NCBI RefSeq assembly: GCF_036245475.1
Contig: NZ_BTPM01000001.1
Coordinates: 1,798,001 to 1,862,000 of the forward strand
DNA from: Vibrio sp. 10N
Lineage (GTDB): Bacteria; Pseudomonadota; Gammaproteobacteria; Enterobacterales; Vibrionaceae
Direction: 5' to 3'
DNA length: 64,000 nucleotides
This document shows positions 18,301 to 27,057 of this stretch, piece by piece. The notes beneath the pieces were generated by a model. The model made no database searches. It saw only the letters and a program-made list of their open reading frames with translations, and was not told the DNA's origin. A program made the translations under genes and the position numbers. Each line of letters starts with the position of its first letter. The stretch's first letter is position 1.

Positions 18301-20162
18301 TGGAACCTTCAGTGCAAACTCAAGAACAAAAGATTGCTCAATACAGTGTTGGTATCGACTTAGGTACCACCCACTGTGTTATGTCGTTCATCGACACTCA
18401 AAATGAAGACGCGCAAGTTGAAGTCGTGTCTATCCCCCAGTTAACCGCGCCTGGTACCGTAGAATCATACAAACAACTGGGTTCGTTTTTGTATCAACCG
18501 CATGAACACGAAATGGGTCAAGGCTCTCGAACTCTCCCATGGACGAGTGAACCAAAAGCTCTAGTGGGTGCGGTAGCGCGTAATCTAGGTTCAAAGACGC
18601 CAATTCGTCTTGTCGCTAGTGCTAAGTCTTGGCTATGCCATGGTGGTGTTAACCGTCGTGATAGCTTCCTACCTCAAGGTAGTCCTGAAGAAGTCACCAA
18701 GGTCTCTCCGCTTCGCGCGACTGAGCTTTACCTTGAGCACTTAAAAGATGCATGGAACCACATGCACCCTGAGCACAGCTTGGAAGATCAAGATGTCACG
18801 ATTACAGTACCGGCCTCTTTTGATCCTGCAGCGCGCGACCTAACAGCAGAAGCGGCCCGTAACATTGGTCTTGTTCACCTTACGCTACTGGAAGAGCCAC
18901 AAGCCGCTCTCTATAGCTGGATTGACAACAGCAATGACAAATGGCGCGATGAAGTGAACGTTGGCGATGTCGTGTTGGTTGTCGATGTCGGCGGTGGTAC
19001 CACTGACCTTTCTCTTGTCGCTGTGACTGAGCAAGATGGTAACCTCAACCTAGAACGTGTTGCTGTAGGTGAGCACATCCTGCTTGGTGGCGACAACATG
19101 GATCTCGCGCTTGCTTACCGTCTAAAAATGAAACTGGCGCAAGATGGCAAAGAGCTTCAGCCATGGCAAGTTCAAGCTATGACACATGCTTGCCGTGATG
19201 CGAAAGAAGCTCTACTGAACGATGCTGAACTTCAATCAGTGCCAATCGTAGTACCAAGTCGTGGCTCGAAACTGTTAGGTTCGACCTTAAAAACAGAACT
19301 GACCCAACAAGAAGTGCAACAAACGCTGGTTGATGGTTTCTTCCCTCAAGTGAGTGTGAATGAACATCCCGTGCAACGCGCGCGTGGTGCACTGACTCAA
19401 ATGGGTCTGCCATACGCTCAAGATGCTGCTATTACTCGCCATATTGCCGCATTCCTAAGCCGTCAAAGTAGCGCTGCAGATACCGCATTTGCCGGTATGC
19501 CTGGCATGGAAGCGCCTGCTGAGTTTATCAAACCAACTGCGTTACTGTTTAACGGCGGTGTTTTGAAATCAAAGCTACTTTCTGAGCGCCTGTTCAATAC
19601 CATCAACGCATGGTTAGAAACGGCAAATGCAGACAAAGCAAAAATGCTCTCTGGACTCGACCTTGATCTCGCAGTCGCAAGTGGTGCGGCATACTACGGC
19701 AGCGTCCGTCGTGGACAAGGCGTACGTATTCGTGGCGGTATTGCTTCAAGCTACTACATCGGTATCGAAAGTGCCATGCCTGCCATTCCTGGTATGGCTC
19801 CTCCAATGGAAGCACTGTGTGTCGCGCCGTTTGGTATGGAAGAAGGCAGTAGTGTCCAGGTTCCAAGCCAAGAGTTTGGTCTCGTTATCGGTCAGCCAGT
19901 GCACTTCCAATTCTTTGGTTCGACTACGCGCCGTGAAGATGAAGCGGGTGTTCACCTAGATTACTGGAAACCGGAAGAGCTAGAAGAGCTTCCAGAAATT
20001 CAAGTAACACTGCCAGTTTCTGAAGGCCGTAGCATCGGAGACGTAGTGCCAGTTACGCTGTCATCACGCGTTACAGAACTTGGTACACTTTACCTAGAAG
20101 CCATTGCAGCAGACAACGGTCAAAAGTGGCATGTAGAGTTCGACGTTCGCGAAGACGTGTAA
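18300..20162 (+). CDS. Hsp70 family protein (first of pair)
   Basis: A 620-residue actin-fold ATPase. Phosphate-1 motif GIDLGTTHCVMSF at about residue 18, phosphate-2 VVDVGGGTTDLSL near 230, adenosine motif LLFNGGVLKSKLL near 420. A short beta-rich substrate-like domain follows (LVIGQPVHFQFFGSTTRR), but there is no canonical DnaK lid or tail. It is clearly not the housekeeping DnaK. No DnaJ or GrpE gene is adjacent. It is coupled to the DUF2760 gene by a start/stop overlap and separated from the second Hsp70 by a terminator. Confidence 0.93.
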   Translation: MEPSVQTQEQKIAQYSVGIDLGTTHCVMSFIDTQNEDAQVEVVSIPQLTAPGTVESYKQLGSFLYQPHEHEMGQGSRTLPWTSEPKALVGAVARNLGSKTPIRLVASAKSWLCHGGVNRRDSFLPQGSPEEVTKVSPLRATELYLEHLKDAWNHMHPEHSLEDQDVTITVPASFDPAARDLTAEAARNIGLVHLTLLEEPQAALYSWIDNSNDKWRDEVNVGDVVLVVDVGGGTTDLSLVAVTEQDGNLNLERVAVGEHILLGGDNMDLALAYRLKMKLAQDGKELQPWQVQAMTHACRDAKEALLNDAELQSVPIVVPSRGSKLLGSTLKTELTQQEVQQTLVDGFFPQVSVNEHPVQRARGALTQMGLPYAQDAAITRHIAAFLSRQSSAADTAFAGMPGMEAPAEFIKPTALLFNGGVLKSKLLSERLFNTINAWLETANADKAKMLSGLDLDLAVASGAAYYGSVRRGQGVRIRGGIASSYYIGIESAMPAIPGMAPPMEALCVAPFGMEEGSSVQVPSQEFGLVIGQPVHFQFFGSTTRREDEAGVHLDYWKPEELEELPEIQVTLPVSEGRSIGDVVPVTLSSRVTELGTLYLEAIAADNGQKWHVEFDVREDV

Positions 20163-20172
20163 TCACAAAACT

Positions 20173-20199
20173 AAACGGCACCTCTGGTGCCGTTTTTTA
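20173..20199 (+). terminator. Terminator between the two Hsp70 genes
   Basis: The stem AACGGCACC/GGTGCCGTT has a 3-base loop followed by a run of T. It lies just before the second Hsp70 gene, so that gene is either expressed by read-through or from its own promoter. Confidence 0.9.
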
Positions 20200-20250
20200 T
20201 CTCCAATATCTGCGCTATTAGCTTTATAAGTATTCTAAATGGAGCGTGTT

Positions 20251-23049
20251 ATGGCATCCGCACAATATCTGGTCGGCATTGATTTAGGTACAACCAACAC
20301 GGTTGTCGCATTCTGTGAAATTCAAGACGATCTCTCAAACTCCCCTATTGAACTGTTCGAAATCGACCAATTGGTAGGCCCTGGCGAAGTGGTTCGTAAA
20401 CCTCTTCTGCCCTCTTTTCGCTATCACCCAGCCAAACAGCAAGTTTCCGAAGCTGACTTAACCCTCCCTTGGGAGCATCAACCTGTAGCCGGCGATATCA
20501 ATAACATTATCGTTGGTGAGTGGGCTCGTGAGCTCGGCGCTAAAGTCGAAGGTCGACAAGTCTCCAGTGCAAAAAGTTGGCTATCACACACAGCTGTGGA
20601 CAGAGAAGATGACATTCTCCCTTGGGCTGGAGCTCAAGATGTAGAGAAAGTGTCGCCAGTCATTGCCAGCGCAAGCTATTTGAATCATATCCGCCAAGCT
20701 TGGAACCACAGACACCATTACAACAAGTTAGAAGACCAAGATGTTGTCATTACAGTTCCCGCTTCTTTTGATGAAACAGCTCGTAAACTGACGCTGCAAG
20801 CGGCGAAGCTTGCTGGGTTGCCAAAGGTTCATCTACTAGAAGAGCCACAAGCCGTATGTTACGACTGGTACGCACGCCATAAAGAAAGCGCATCGCAAGA
20901 ACTTGCTCAAGTACCTCTTATACTCGTATGTGATGTGGGTGGCGGTACCACTGACCTTAGCCTTATAGAAGCTAAACACCATGACGACGAGCTAGAGCTT
21001 AACCGAATTGGCGTTGGTGAACACCTAATGCTGGGTGGCGATAACTTGGATTTGGCACTCGCCCACATGGCTGAACAGCGGTTCAACGAGTCGAAAAAAC
21101 TCAATGCCGCAAGCCTCACTAAGCTTATTCAACAGACTCGCAAAGCAAAAGAGGCGTTGCTTTCTTCTCATGCCCCCGAAGAAATGAAGATCACTATGCT
21201 CGGCAGTGGCTCTCGTCTAATTGGCGGAACCAAGAGCGTGGCACTCAGTCAACAAGAGGTTCATCAGATCGCTCTTGAAGGTTTTTTCCCTAAAACAGAT
21301 TTTGGTACTCGACCAGACAAGAAACGCAGCGCCGTGGTTGAGTTTGGCCTGCCATACGTGGCCGACCCTGCCGTTAGTAAGCATGTTTCCGAGTTTCTTC
21401 ACCTTCACCAAGAAGTGGCGAAGGAAGCGCTTGGAAGCGACGCAGAGCCCGCAATCCCAGTCGGTTTACTGCTAAACGGTGGCGTTTTTAACAGTGATTT
21501 AGTCACTCGCCGTCTCGTTGATATTGTCGAAAACTGGAAAGGTGCGCCAATATCACTACTTTCCAATCCTCATCCGGATTGGTCTGTCGCACTTGGTGCT
21601 GTGGCGTTCGCTAAGGCGAGACGCGGCGCGCAGCTTAAAATTGGTGGTGGTAGTGCCCGCTCCTATTTCTTGCACCTCCAAGAAAAAAACAAGCTTGGTC
21701 AAGCGCTGTGTTTATTAGCGAAAGGAACCGATGAAGGCCAAGAGATACGACTTACCGGCCGTCGCTTCGCACTTACTTTAGGCGAACCAGTAAGGTTCAA
21801 TCTGCTCACCTCGACTCATGACACCTTTGGTGACAATCACAAAGTTCAAAATGGCTTGATGGTCAGCATCGATCCTGACCAATTTAACCCGCTACCACCT
21901 TACATTAGTACGTTACAAGGTAACGAAGCCCAGCTCCAAGCTAATCAAAAAGAGCGTGTTGAAGTTCAATTGGCCTGTCAGCTCACTGAAGTTGGTACTT
22001 TGAAAGTCGAATGCGTCAGTACAAACAACGAATCTCAGCGTTGGGAGCTCGAATTCGAAGTACGTAACCAGCAGACACATCAAGAAACGATAAAGGCTCA
22101 CCCTGGGCTCGAACCAAGTAAAGCGCTGGTCTCTCGCTTGTACAGTGGCAATAAAAACAGCGCTGATAGTAAAGAAATCAAATTGCTTTCCAAAACGCTA
22201 GAGAAAAACTTAGGCAAAAAAGACGAATGGGATTTTCATACTCTTCGTTCGCTAGTTGACAGCTTCTCCTTGGGTCGCAAGCGCCGCCGACGCTCCGAAC
22301 TGCATGAAAAGAACTGGCTACGTTTAACCGGTTTCTGTATGCGTCCCGGCTTCGGTGATGCCACGGACTCTTGGCGCATGGAGCAATTATGGGGCTTATA
22401 TCAGCAAGGGATTCAGTTCCAAAACTCACAAGGTTGGAGCGACTGGTGGACGTTCTGGCGTCGAGTTTCTGGCGGTCTAAATGAAGAACAACAAGAAGTG
22501 ATTCTTGGTGACATTGCTAAATACCTACACCCAGGAGCCATGAAAAACGCCAACACCTTCCAAGGCGCGAAAGACAAAGGCTATGAGGCCATGGTTAGAC
22601 TTTCAGCAAGCCTGGAAAACCTGTATGTTGACGATAAGGTGCTGTTGGCCAACTGGTATTTAAGCAAAGCCATCAACCAGTCACAGTTTGAACAAGCGCA
22701 CTGGTGGGCGCTAGGTCGATTAGCCTCCCGTACGCCACTTTACGGAAGCCAGCATAACGTTATCCCTCGGGAACAAATCGAGCAATGGCTACCTAAACTG
22801 CTTGAGCAGAATTGGCAAAAAGAGCCTATGTCGGCCTTTGCATGTGTATTGATGTGCAGAAAAACAGGGGATCGCTCACTGGATATCTCTGATGACTATC
22901 GAGCGCAAGTAATTACCAAGCTGAAGTCATCCAAAACGCCATCTAGTTGGCTCGACTTGGTCGAAGAAGTCAAAACGCTATCTGACTCTGACTCAAAGAA
23001 ATTATTTGGCGAGGCCCTTCCAGCGGGCCTTCACCTGCTCAAAGAATAG
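20251..23049 (+). CDS. Long Hsp70 family protein with C-terminal extension (DUF3731-type)
   Basis: A 932-residue protein from the ATG at 20251, with GGAGCG in front (GTG/ATG choices just upstream are weaker). The ATPase half mirrors the preceding gene: GIDLGTTNTVVAF, VCDVGGGTTDLSL, LLLNGGVFNSDLV. After about residue 610 it has a roughly 300-residue helical extension rich in Trp (WDFHTLRSLVDSFSLGRKRRRR, WSDWWTFWRRVSGG, AHWWALGRLASRTP) that is not part of DnaK; I take it as the DUF3731 region found in these paired Hsp70s. Client and role unknown. Confidence 0.92.
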   Translation: MASAQYLVGIDLGTTNTVVAFCEIQDDLSNSPIELFEIDQLVGPGEVVRKPLLPSFRYHPAKQQVSEADLTLPWEHQPVAGDINNIIVGEWARELGAKVEGRQVSSAKSWLSHTAVDREDDILPWAGAQDVEKVSPVIASASYLNHIRQAWNHRHHYNKLEDQDVVITVPASFDETARKLTLQAAKLAGLPKVHLLEEPQAVCYDWYARHKESASQELAQVPLILVCDVGGGTTDLSLIEAKHHDDELELNRIGVGEHLMLGGDNLDLALAHMAEQRFNESKKLNAASLTKLIQQTRKAKEALLSSHAPEEMKITMLGSGSRLIGGTKSVALSQQEVHQIALEGFFPKTDFGTRPDKKRSAVVEFGLPYVADPAVSKHVSEFLHLHQEVAKEALGSDAEPAIPVGLLLNGGVFNSDLVTRRLVDIVENWKGAPISLLSNPHPDWSVALGAVAFAKARRGAQLKIGGGSARSYFLHLQEKNKLGQALCLLAKGTDEGQEIRLTGRRFALTLGEPVRFNLLTSTHDTFGDNHKVQNGLMVSIDPDQFNPLPPYISTLQGNEAQLQANQKERVEVQLACQLTEVGTLKVECVSTNNESQRWELEFEVRNQQTHQETIKAHPGLEPSKALVSRLYSGNKNSADSKEIKLLSKTLEKNLGKKDEWDFHTLRSLVDSFSLGRKRRRRSELHEKNWLRLTGFCMRPGFGDATDSWRMEQLWGLYQQGIQFQNSQGWSDWWTFWRRVSGGLNEEQQEVILGDIAKYLHPGAMKNANTFQGAKDKGYEAMVRLSASLENLYVDDKVLLANWYLSKAINQSQFEQAHWWALGRLASRTPLYGSQHNVIPREQIEQWLPKLLEQNWQKEPMSAFACVLMCRKTGDRSLDISDDYRAQVITKLKSSKTPSSWLDLVEEVKTLSDSDSKKLFGEALPAGLHLLKE

Positions 23050-23116
23050 CGGTTATGCTTAAGCTTTGGTCAGTTGGATTAGGAATAACTGATATTCCAA
23101 GTAAGTCGTAGCGCTG

Positions 23117-23138
23117 CGGTGTACATTTTCGGCCTAAA
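23117..23138. repeat. 22-base copy of a segment of the downstream DUF2955 gene
   Basis: This segment matches 23703-23725, inside the DUF2955 coding sequence, base for base except for one missing T in a T run. Same orientation, about 590 bases apart. Probably a short duplication or recombination scar. Confidence 0.5.
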
Positions 23139-23166
23139 GATATTTATAAATTAGGCAGGCTGCCAA

Positions 23167-23334
23167 ATGAAGAAAATCGTCGTCGAGTTTCAACCGTTAG
23201 GCATAGGCGACTGGGTACGAATCGAAGTCACCGTAGAAGTGGCGCGAGTTCTTGCCAAAGAGTATACAGAGTACGGATGGCCGGTAAGGGTATATAGTTA
23301 TCTGTACGAAGGAAGTCAAAACGAGCTCGGTTGA
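23167..23334 (+). CDS. Small hypothetical protein, 55 residues
   Basis: An open frame from ATG 23167 to TGA 23334, beginning MKKIVVEFQPLGIGDWVR and ending in an acidic tail. AGG lies about 8 bases upstream. The composition looks like a real folded small protein (alternating Val/Ile strands, then a helix, then YGWPVRVYSYLYE), and the gene runs straight into its own terminator, which argues it is expressed. I do not know the family; similar short proteins are typical of Vibrio. Confidence 0.65.
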   Translation: MKKIVVEFQPLGIGDWVRIEVTVEVARVLAKEYTEYGWPVRVYSYLYEGSQNELG

Positions 23335-23347
23335 GCTCGTTTTTTTA
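23321..23347 (+). terminator. Terminator overlapping the stop codon of the 55-residue gene
   Basis: The stem ACGAGCTC/GAGCTCGT has a 4-base loop and a following T run. The TGA stop is inside the hairpin, so the last codons are part of the terminator. Confidence 0.88.
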
Positions 23348-23358
23348 TTTGTTACAAC

Positions 23359-23463
23359 CTCTTGCCTACTTTCTCAGTCAATAATATTCAGAACAACACA
23401 GGTTCCACTGCGTTAGATGTAACACAACAAGGTCCAATGATTGGCTGGGCATTCAACTTCTAA
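23359..23463 (+). pseudogene. C-terminal fragment of an outer-membrane beta-barrel protein
   Basis: An open stretch of 34 codons with no start ends in a stop at 23461-23463. The translation finishes QQGPMIGWAFNF, with the alternating pattern and terminal Phe of a last barrel strand. The rest of the gene is missing; a terminator sits immediately upstream. I read it as the leftover 3' end of a porin-like gene. Confidence 0.5.
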
Positions 23464-23484
23464 GTCTTATCGTGGCCAACCTGT

Positions 23485-24552
23485 TTACGGCGATTTCATC
23501 ATTTGCCCATTGAATTTAAGGATTTTCCACTGCCGGGTCTCAATAAAAAATGCCGCGACAATCATGTAAACGGCGACTAGAACAAGTAAGCCCAAACGTA
23601 TCCACATCTTCTCGTCAATGACACCAGAGCTCATCAACGTCGTACCAATCAACACCAGCGCGGTATTCAATGCCGTCGCATAGACGGGCGCTTTTTCCGA
23701 TTCGGTGTACATTTTTCGGCCTAAAACGACCGCCAGTAAAGTAATGAACAAAGTGTAAAACATGATATTGGGTACCAGCGCCAAAAAGCCAAACACAATA
23801 AGGGCGATCACTCCGCCAATCGCATTGCTTATCAGTAAAAATAGGCTCAACTTAATCGACTTCTCCCCCGTTATCATTAAGGACAGCAAGGCAATAAATA
23901 TCATGGACAACAGCGCTTCCGAAATCTGGAATACAAAAAACACGCACACCACCGGAAACGCGATGATCAACGCTCTCATTGCTGAGAACCAGCGGAATTC
24001 GTCGGAAAGTTCTACCGCTTTATGACTCTGATAGTGATGTTCTTTCTCGGGCATATAGATATGCAAAACCGCAAAAATCGCTACCGAAATCGCACCAGAT
24101 AAGCTTAATCCAACTGCGAGAAATATTGTCGTTCCCGTGCTTTGGATTGCCATAAACGGCAGCATCAAACTCGACATCAATAGAATGGTCGCAAACAAAT
24201 TCCATTTAGGGTCTAAAAATAAGTAATAGCCCACCACCATCAAACCCGCTACGCTCAATAGCATCGGGACTGGGTACTGAGCAAATCCAACACTGAGTGC
24301 GACGCCAATCGCTACGGTTACGATCATGGCGAGTAACAGCTCGTAGACAATATCGATATGCAGTACACGTTTTTCAAACAAGAACTTTGCCGTAAAAATC
24401 GGCGCAACAAATGCCAAAGGCCAATCTATCCAAGCAGCCAAAAAGGTGGCAATCGCAACACCGAGAGTAAAGCGCAAAATACGCGTTTGAATGACGTCGG
24501 ATAAAGGTGACATTTCAATACCCTTAGTGTCGTCAAAACGGTTATCTGACAT
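23485..24552 (-). CDS. DUF2955 family membrane protein (FUSC-like efflux component)
   Basis: A 355-residue inner-membrane protein with about ten hydrophobic segments in two groups, without the long cytoplasmic domain of AaeB. DUF2955 proteins are the membrane partners of HlyD-type adaptors in presumed aromatic-acid or drug efflux. Its start overlaps the HlyD gene end by 11 bases, so they are one operon, divergent from an AraC regulator. Confidence 0.85.
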   Translation of the reverse strand: MSDNRFDDTKGIEMSPLSDVIQTRILRFTLGVAIATFLAAWIDWPLAFVAPIFTAKFLFEKRVLHIDIVYELLLAMIVTVAIGVALSVGFAQYPVPMLLSVAGLMVVGYYLFLDPKWNLFATILLMSSLMLPFMAIQSTGTTIFLAVGLSLSGAISVAIFAVLHIYMPEKEHHYQSHKAVELSDEFRWFSAMRALIIAFPVVCVFFVFQISEALLSMIFIALLSLMITGEKSIKLSLFLLISNAIGGVIALIVFGFLALVPNIMFYTLFITLLAVVLGRKMYTESEKAPVYATALNTALVLIGTTLMSSGVIDEKMWIRLGLLVLVAVYMIVAAFFIETRQWKILKFNGQMMKSP

Positions 24553-25684
24553 ACGACATCCAGCTCACTAAACGGATCCATGCCTTGCCAAGTAGATTGA
24601 ACAATCCATTGTCACTGGTGTACACCACCACATCGGCTTGACCACCGATCCTTAAAAGCCCGGTGGTGTCTGCTGTATCAAATTCAATGCTTACTGGTAG
24701 CATTTGCGTCTGTCTCAACCAACCCGTTTGGTTGTTGGCTTGCGCAAGTTTGCCCGCTTGATTGCTTTGTCCCCAATCCACGCCCCAATCTACACTTGAA
24801 ATGCGCCCTTTCACCACCTTGCCTGGTGCAAAATCTAACGCGACTTCAACCTCGTTACCTGGCTGAATATTTCCCAGACTGTTCTCGCGAAAATAAGCCT
24901 CAATCCAAATGCTGTCGGTCGAAACAAAGGTCATGATTGGCTGGCCAGCGCTGGCGTAAAACCCTTCCGAAAGACTAAAATTCGACACACCACCATTAGT
25001 TGGGGCTCGAACCACAGTCCGCTCTAAGTCTAACTGGGCTTTTTCCAACGCCAGCAAGGCCGCCTTAATTTGACTGTTTTCTTCACCCTCAGCACCCAGT
25101 TGACGATTCGCCCGCTCTAGGTCAGCTTGCGCATTTTGTACGCTGGCTCGAGCCGTAGCCAAACTCGCGCGTGCTTTATCGGCTTCTGAATCCGATACCA
25201 CGCCTTTTTCTGCAAGGCCTAGTACTCGCCGAGTTTGCAACTCAACGTTGTCACGCTCTACAACCGCACTGGTTAACCGTGCCTGTGCTGAAGCGATGCT
25301 CGCGGTTTGCGCGCCCACATTTTGCCCGGCAATCTCCAGTTCTTGTTCCGCTTTTTTGACAGCAATTTCATAGTCCACAGGATTGAGTGAAACTAATACG
25401 TCACCCTCTGACACCAACTGGTTTGGTTGCACTTGGATATCGATAACTTGGCCCGATACTTGAGGTTTGATCGGCACTACATAACCTTGAACACGCGCAT
25501 TATCTGTCGATGGAATGATTCTATCTGATACGATACTGAGCCCAAGGCTGACAACAATCGCGATCACTAAGCCGTTAGTAACCTTTTTTAGTTTGTTCTG
25601 TTTGGCGTCAATTTGCTCTTGTTTAGCATCACATTGTTCAGCACTATCCGATGATGGAGTTTCCGATTCTGTTTTGTCGCTCAT
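24542..25684 (-). CDS. HlyD/EmrA-type membrane fusion protein
   Basis: A 380-residue periplasmic adaptor: N-terminal cytoplasmic tail, one membrane anchor at about residues 35-55, a lipoyl half-domain (VKPQVSGQVIDIQVQPNQLVSEGD type pattern), a long coiled-coil hairpin (roughly 95-210), second lipoyl half (VRAPTNGGVSNF) and a beta-barrel domain. It would link the DUF2955 protein to a TolC-like channel. The AraC gene upstream is the likely regulator. Confidence 0.92.
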   Translation of the reverse strand: MSDKTESETPSSDSAEQCDAKQEQIDAKQNKLKKVTNGLVIAIVVSLGLSIVSDRIIPSTDNARVQGYVVPIKPQVSGQVIDIQVQPNQLVSEGDVLVSLNPVDYEIAVKKAEQELEIAGQNVGAQTASIASAQARLTSAVVERDNVELQTRRVLGLAEKGVVSDSEADKARASLATARASVQNAQADLERANRQLGAEGEENSQIKAALLALEKAQLDLERTVVRAPTNGGVSNFSLSEGFYASAGQPIMTFVSTDSIWIEAYFRENSLGNIQPGNEVEVALDFAPGKVVKGRISSVDWGVDWGQSNQAGKLAQANNQTGWLRQTQMLPVSIEFDTADTTGLLRIGGQADVVVYTSDNGLFNLLGKAWIRLVSWMSYVR

Positions 25685-25756
25685 TACGCTGCCTTAATTA
25701 ACCATTTTTAGACTTTCACTTAGTTATGTATAGACTAAATAGTCGGAGATTAGAAA

Positions 25757-25777
25757 CTAATTGCGTTATAAATTAGT
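25757..25777. promoter_or_regulatory. Inverted repeat in the HlyD/AraC divergent region
   Basis: ACTAATT and AATTAGT are separated by 7 bases; a further half-site-like ATAAATTAG recurs at 25796-25804. The place between the efflux operon and the AraC gene makes it a candidate operator for that regulator. Confidence 0.4.
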
Positions 25778-25910
25778 GCATTAGCGTTATCAGTCATAAA
25801 TTAGCTTGTCATTCTCAGACAGTAATAATGATAATTGGACTTTGATTGAAAAGTTGCCATTTTACGACACCAAGCTATGCTAAAAGCATCGTTTTTCAGG
25901 AGCCGGCTCC

Positions 25911-26933
25911 ATGACTAAGTCTCAAGAACCAGTAAACCGCCTCATTAAATCCAGCTACGCTCGTATTTTGGTTGAACTGTTTCGCGAGTATGGTGAAGAC
26001 CCACACCAAGCGATTCGTGACTCTGGTTTACCGCCCGATCTATTTGATCTCGACCAAGAATTCTTGCCTCAGGAGCCTGTTCAGCGACTGTTATATCTAC
26101 TCGGAAACCAACTCGGAATGACGAACTTTGGTGACTTGGTACGTTCCGCCATTAAACAAAAATCCCTTCCCAAACTGTTAGGGCAATTTTCGGAATGCAG
26201 TACGATACGAGATGCTTTGGAACACTCTGGAGAGGTGTTTGCCTATGATGCAACCAATGTTAGGGTCGGCTTAGAAACCCACCACGGACGAACTTGGTAT
26301 TGGTGTGAGAGAGACAACGATGCAAGTCAGCCGTTTATTTGGTCGGAGGTTTGGGCCGTCATGTATGGCATTGAACTGATTAGAGCCTTAAGCAAGAGCG
26401 ATTGGACTCCAAAGCAGCTCAAAGTTCAAATTAACGAGATAGATGTGTACAAAGCTATTGTCAGTCAGTCGACCCAATATATTGTAAGTAACGATCGCAT
26501 AGAATGGTTGATAGAAGATGAGGTGTTAAACCTCAAGCCCAACATAAGCTCGAAAGACATCGCAACTCAAACGACCTTAGTCAGCTGGCATGCTAACTTT
26601 ACCGACCAGGTCTTCACCGCTCTATTGCCCTACGTGCGCGAGCATAACTTAACTCTCGATAATGCCGCCAAGCTGCTTAAACTGTCGCCACGTACACTGC
26701 AAAGACGATTGAAAAACGAACGCACCAACTTCCGTCATATCAAAGACAACCTGATTTTTACTGTTGCTGTCGAAATGATGAGTGACGAACTGTCTCTAAC
26801 TCATATAGCAAACCAACTCGGTTTTTCGGACATTTCGCACTTCTCTCGCTCATTTAAGCGCATCAGTGGCCTCACACCCAAGCTCTATCAGCGGACGGTG
26901 CTAAGCCTTAATTCCAGCAATAAAGCGCCGTAA
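25911..26933 (+). CDS. AraC family transcriptional regulator
   Basis: A 340-residue regulator with an N-terminal arabinose-operon-type ligand domain (about residues 20-205) and a C-terminal double helix-turn-helix: LDNAAKLLKLSPRTLQRRL and LTHIANQLGFSDISHFSRSFKRISGLTP. The architecture is that of the OruR/ArgR-like or virulence-type AraC group, not of the sugar group. Divergent from the HlyD-DUF2955 operon, which it probably controls. Confidence 0.93.
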   Translation: MTKSQEPVNRLIKSSYARILVELFREYGEDPHQAIRDSGLPPDLFDLDQEFLPQEPVQRLLYLLGNQLGMTNFGDLVRSAIKQKSLPKLLGQFSECSTIRDALEHSGEVFAYDATNVRVGLETHHGRTWYWCERDNDASQPFIWSEVWAVMYGIELIRALSKSDWTPKQLKVQINEIDVYKAIVSQSTQYIVSNDRIEWLIEDEVLNLKPNISSKDIATQTTLVSWHANFTDQVFTALLPYVREHNLTLDNAAKLLKLSPRTLQRRLKNERTNFRHIKDNLIFTVAVEMMSDELSLTHIANQLGFSDISHFSRSFKRISGLTPKLYQRTVLSLNSSNKAP

Positions 26934-27057
26934 CCCGCTAGAGCGAGCATTACCATCTGTTACACATCGAGAATGAAAACTATAATTTGTAGATATACAC
27001 CACCGCTATAAGCTGTTAGCGTGTCGGCGGTATTAAATAGGTCGTTTATAAGAGGTA

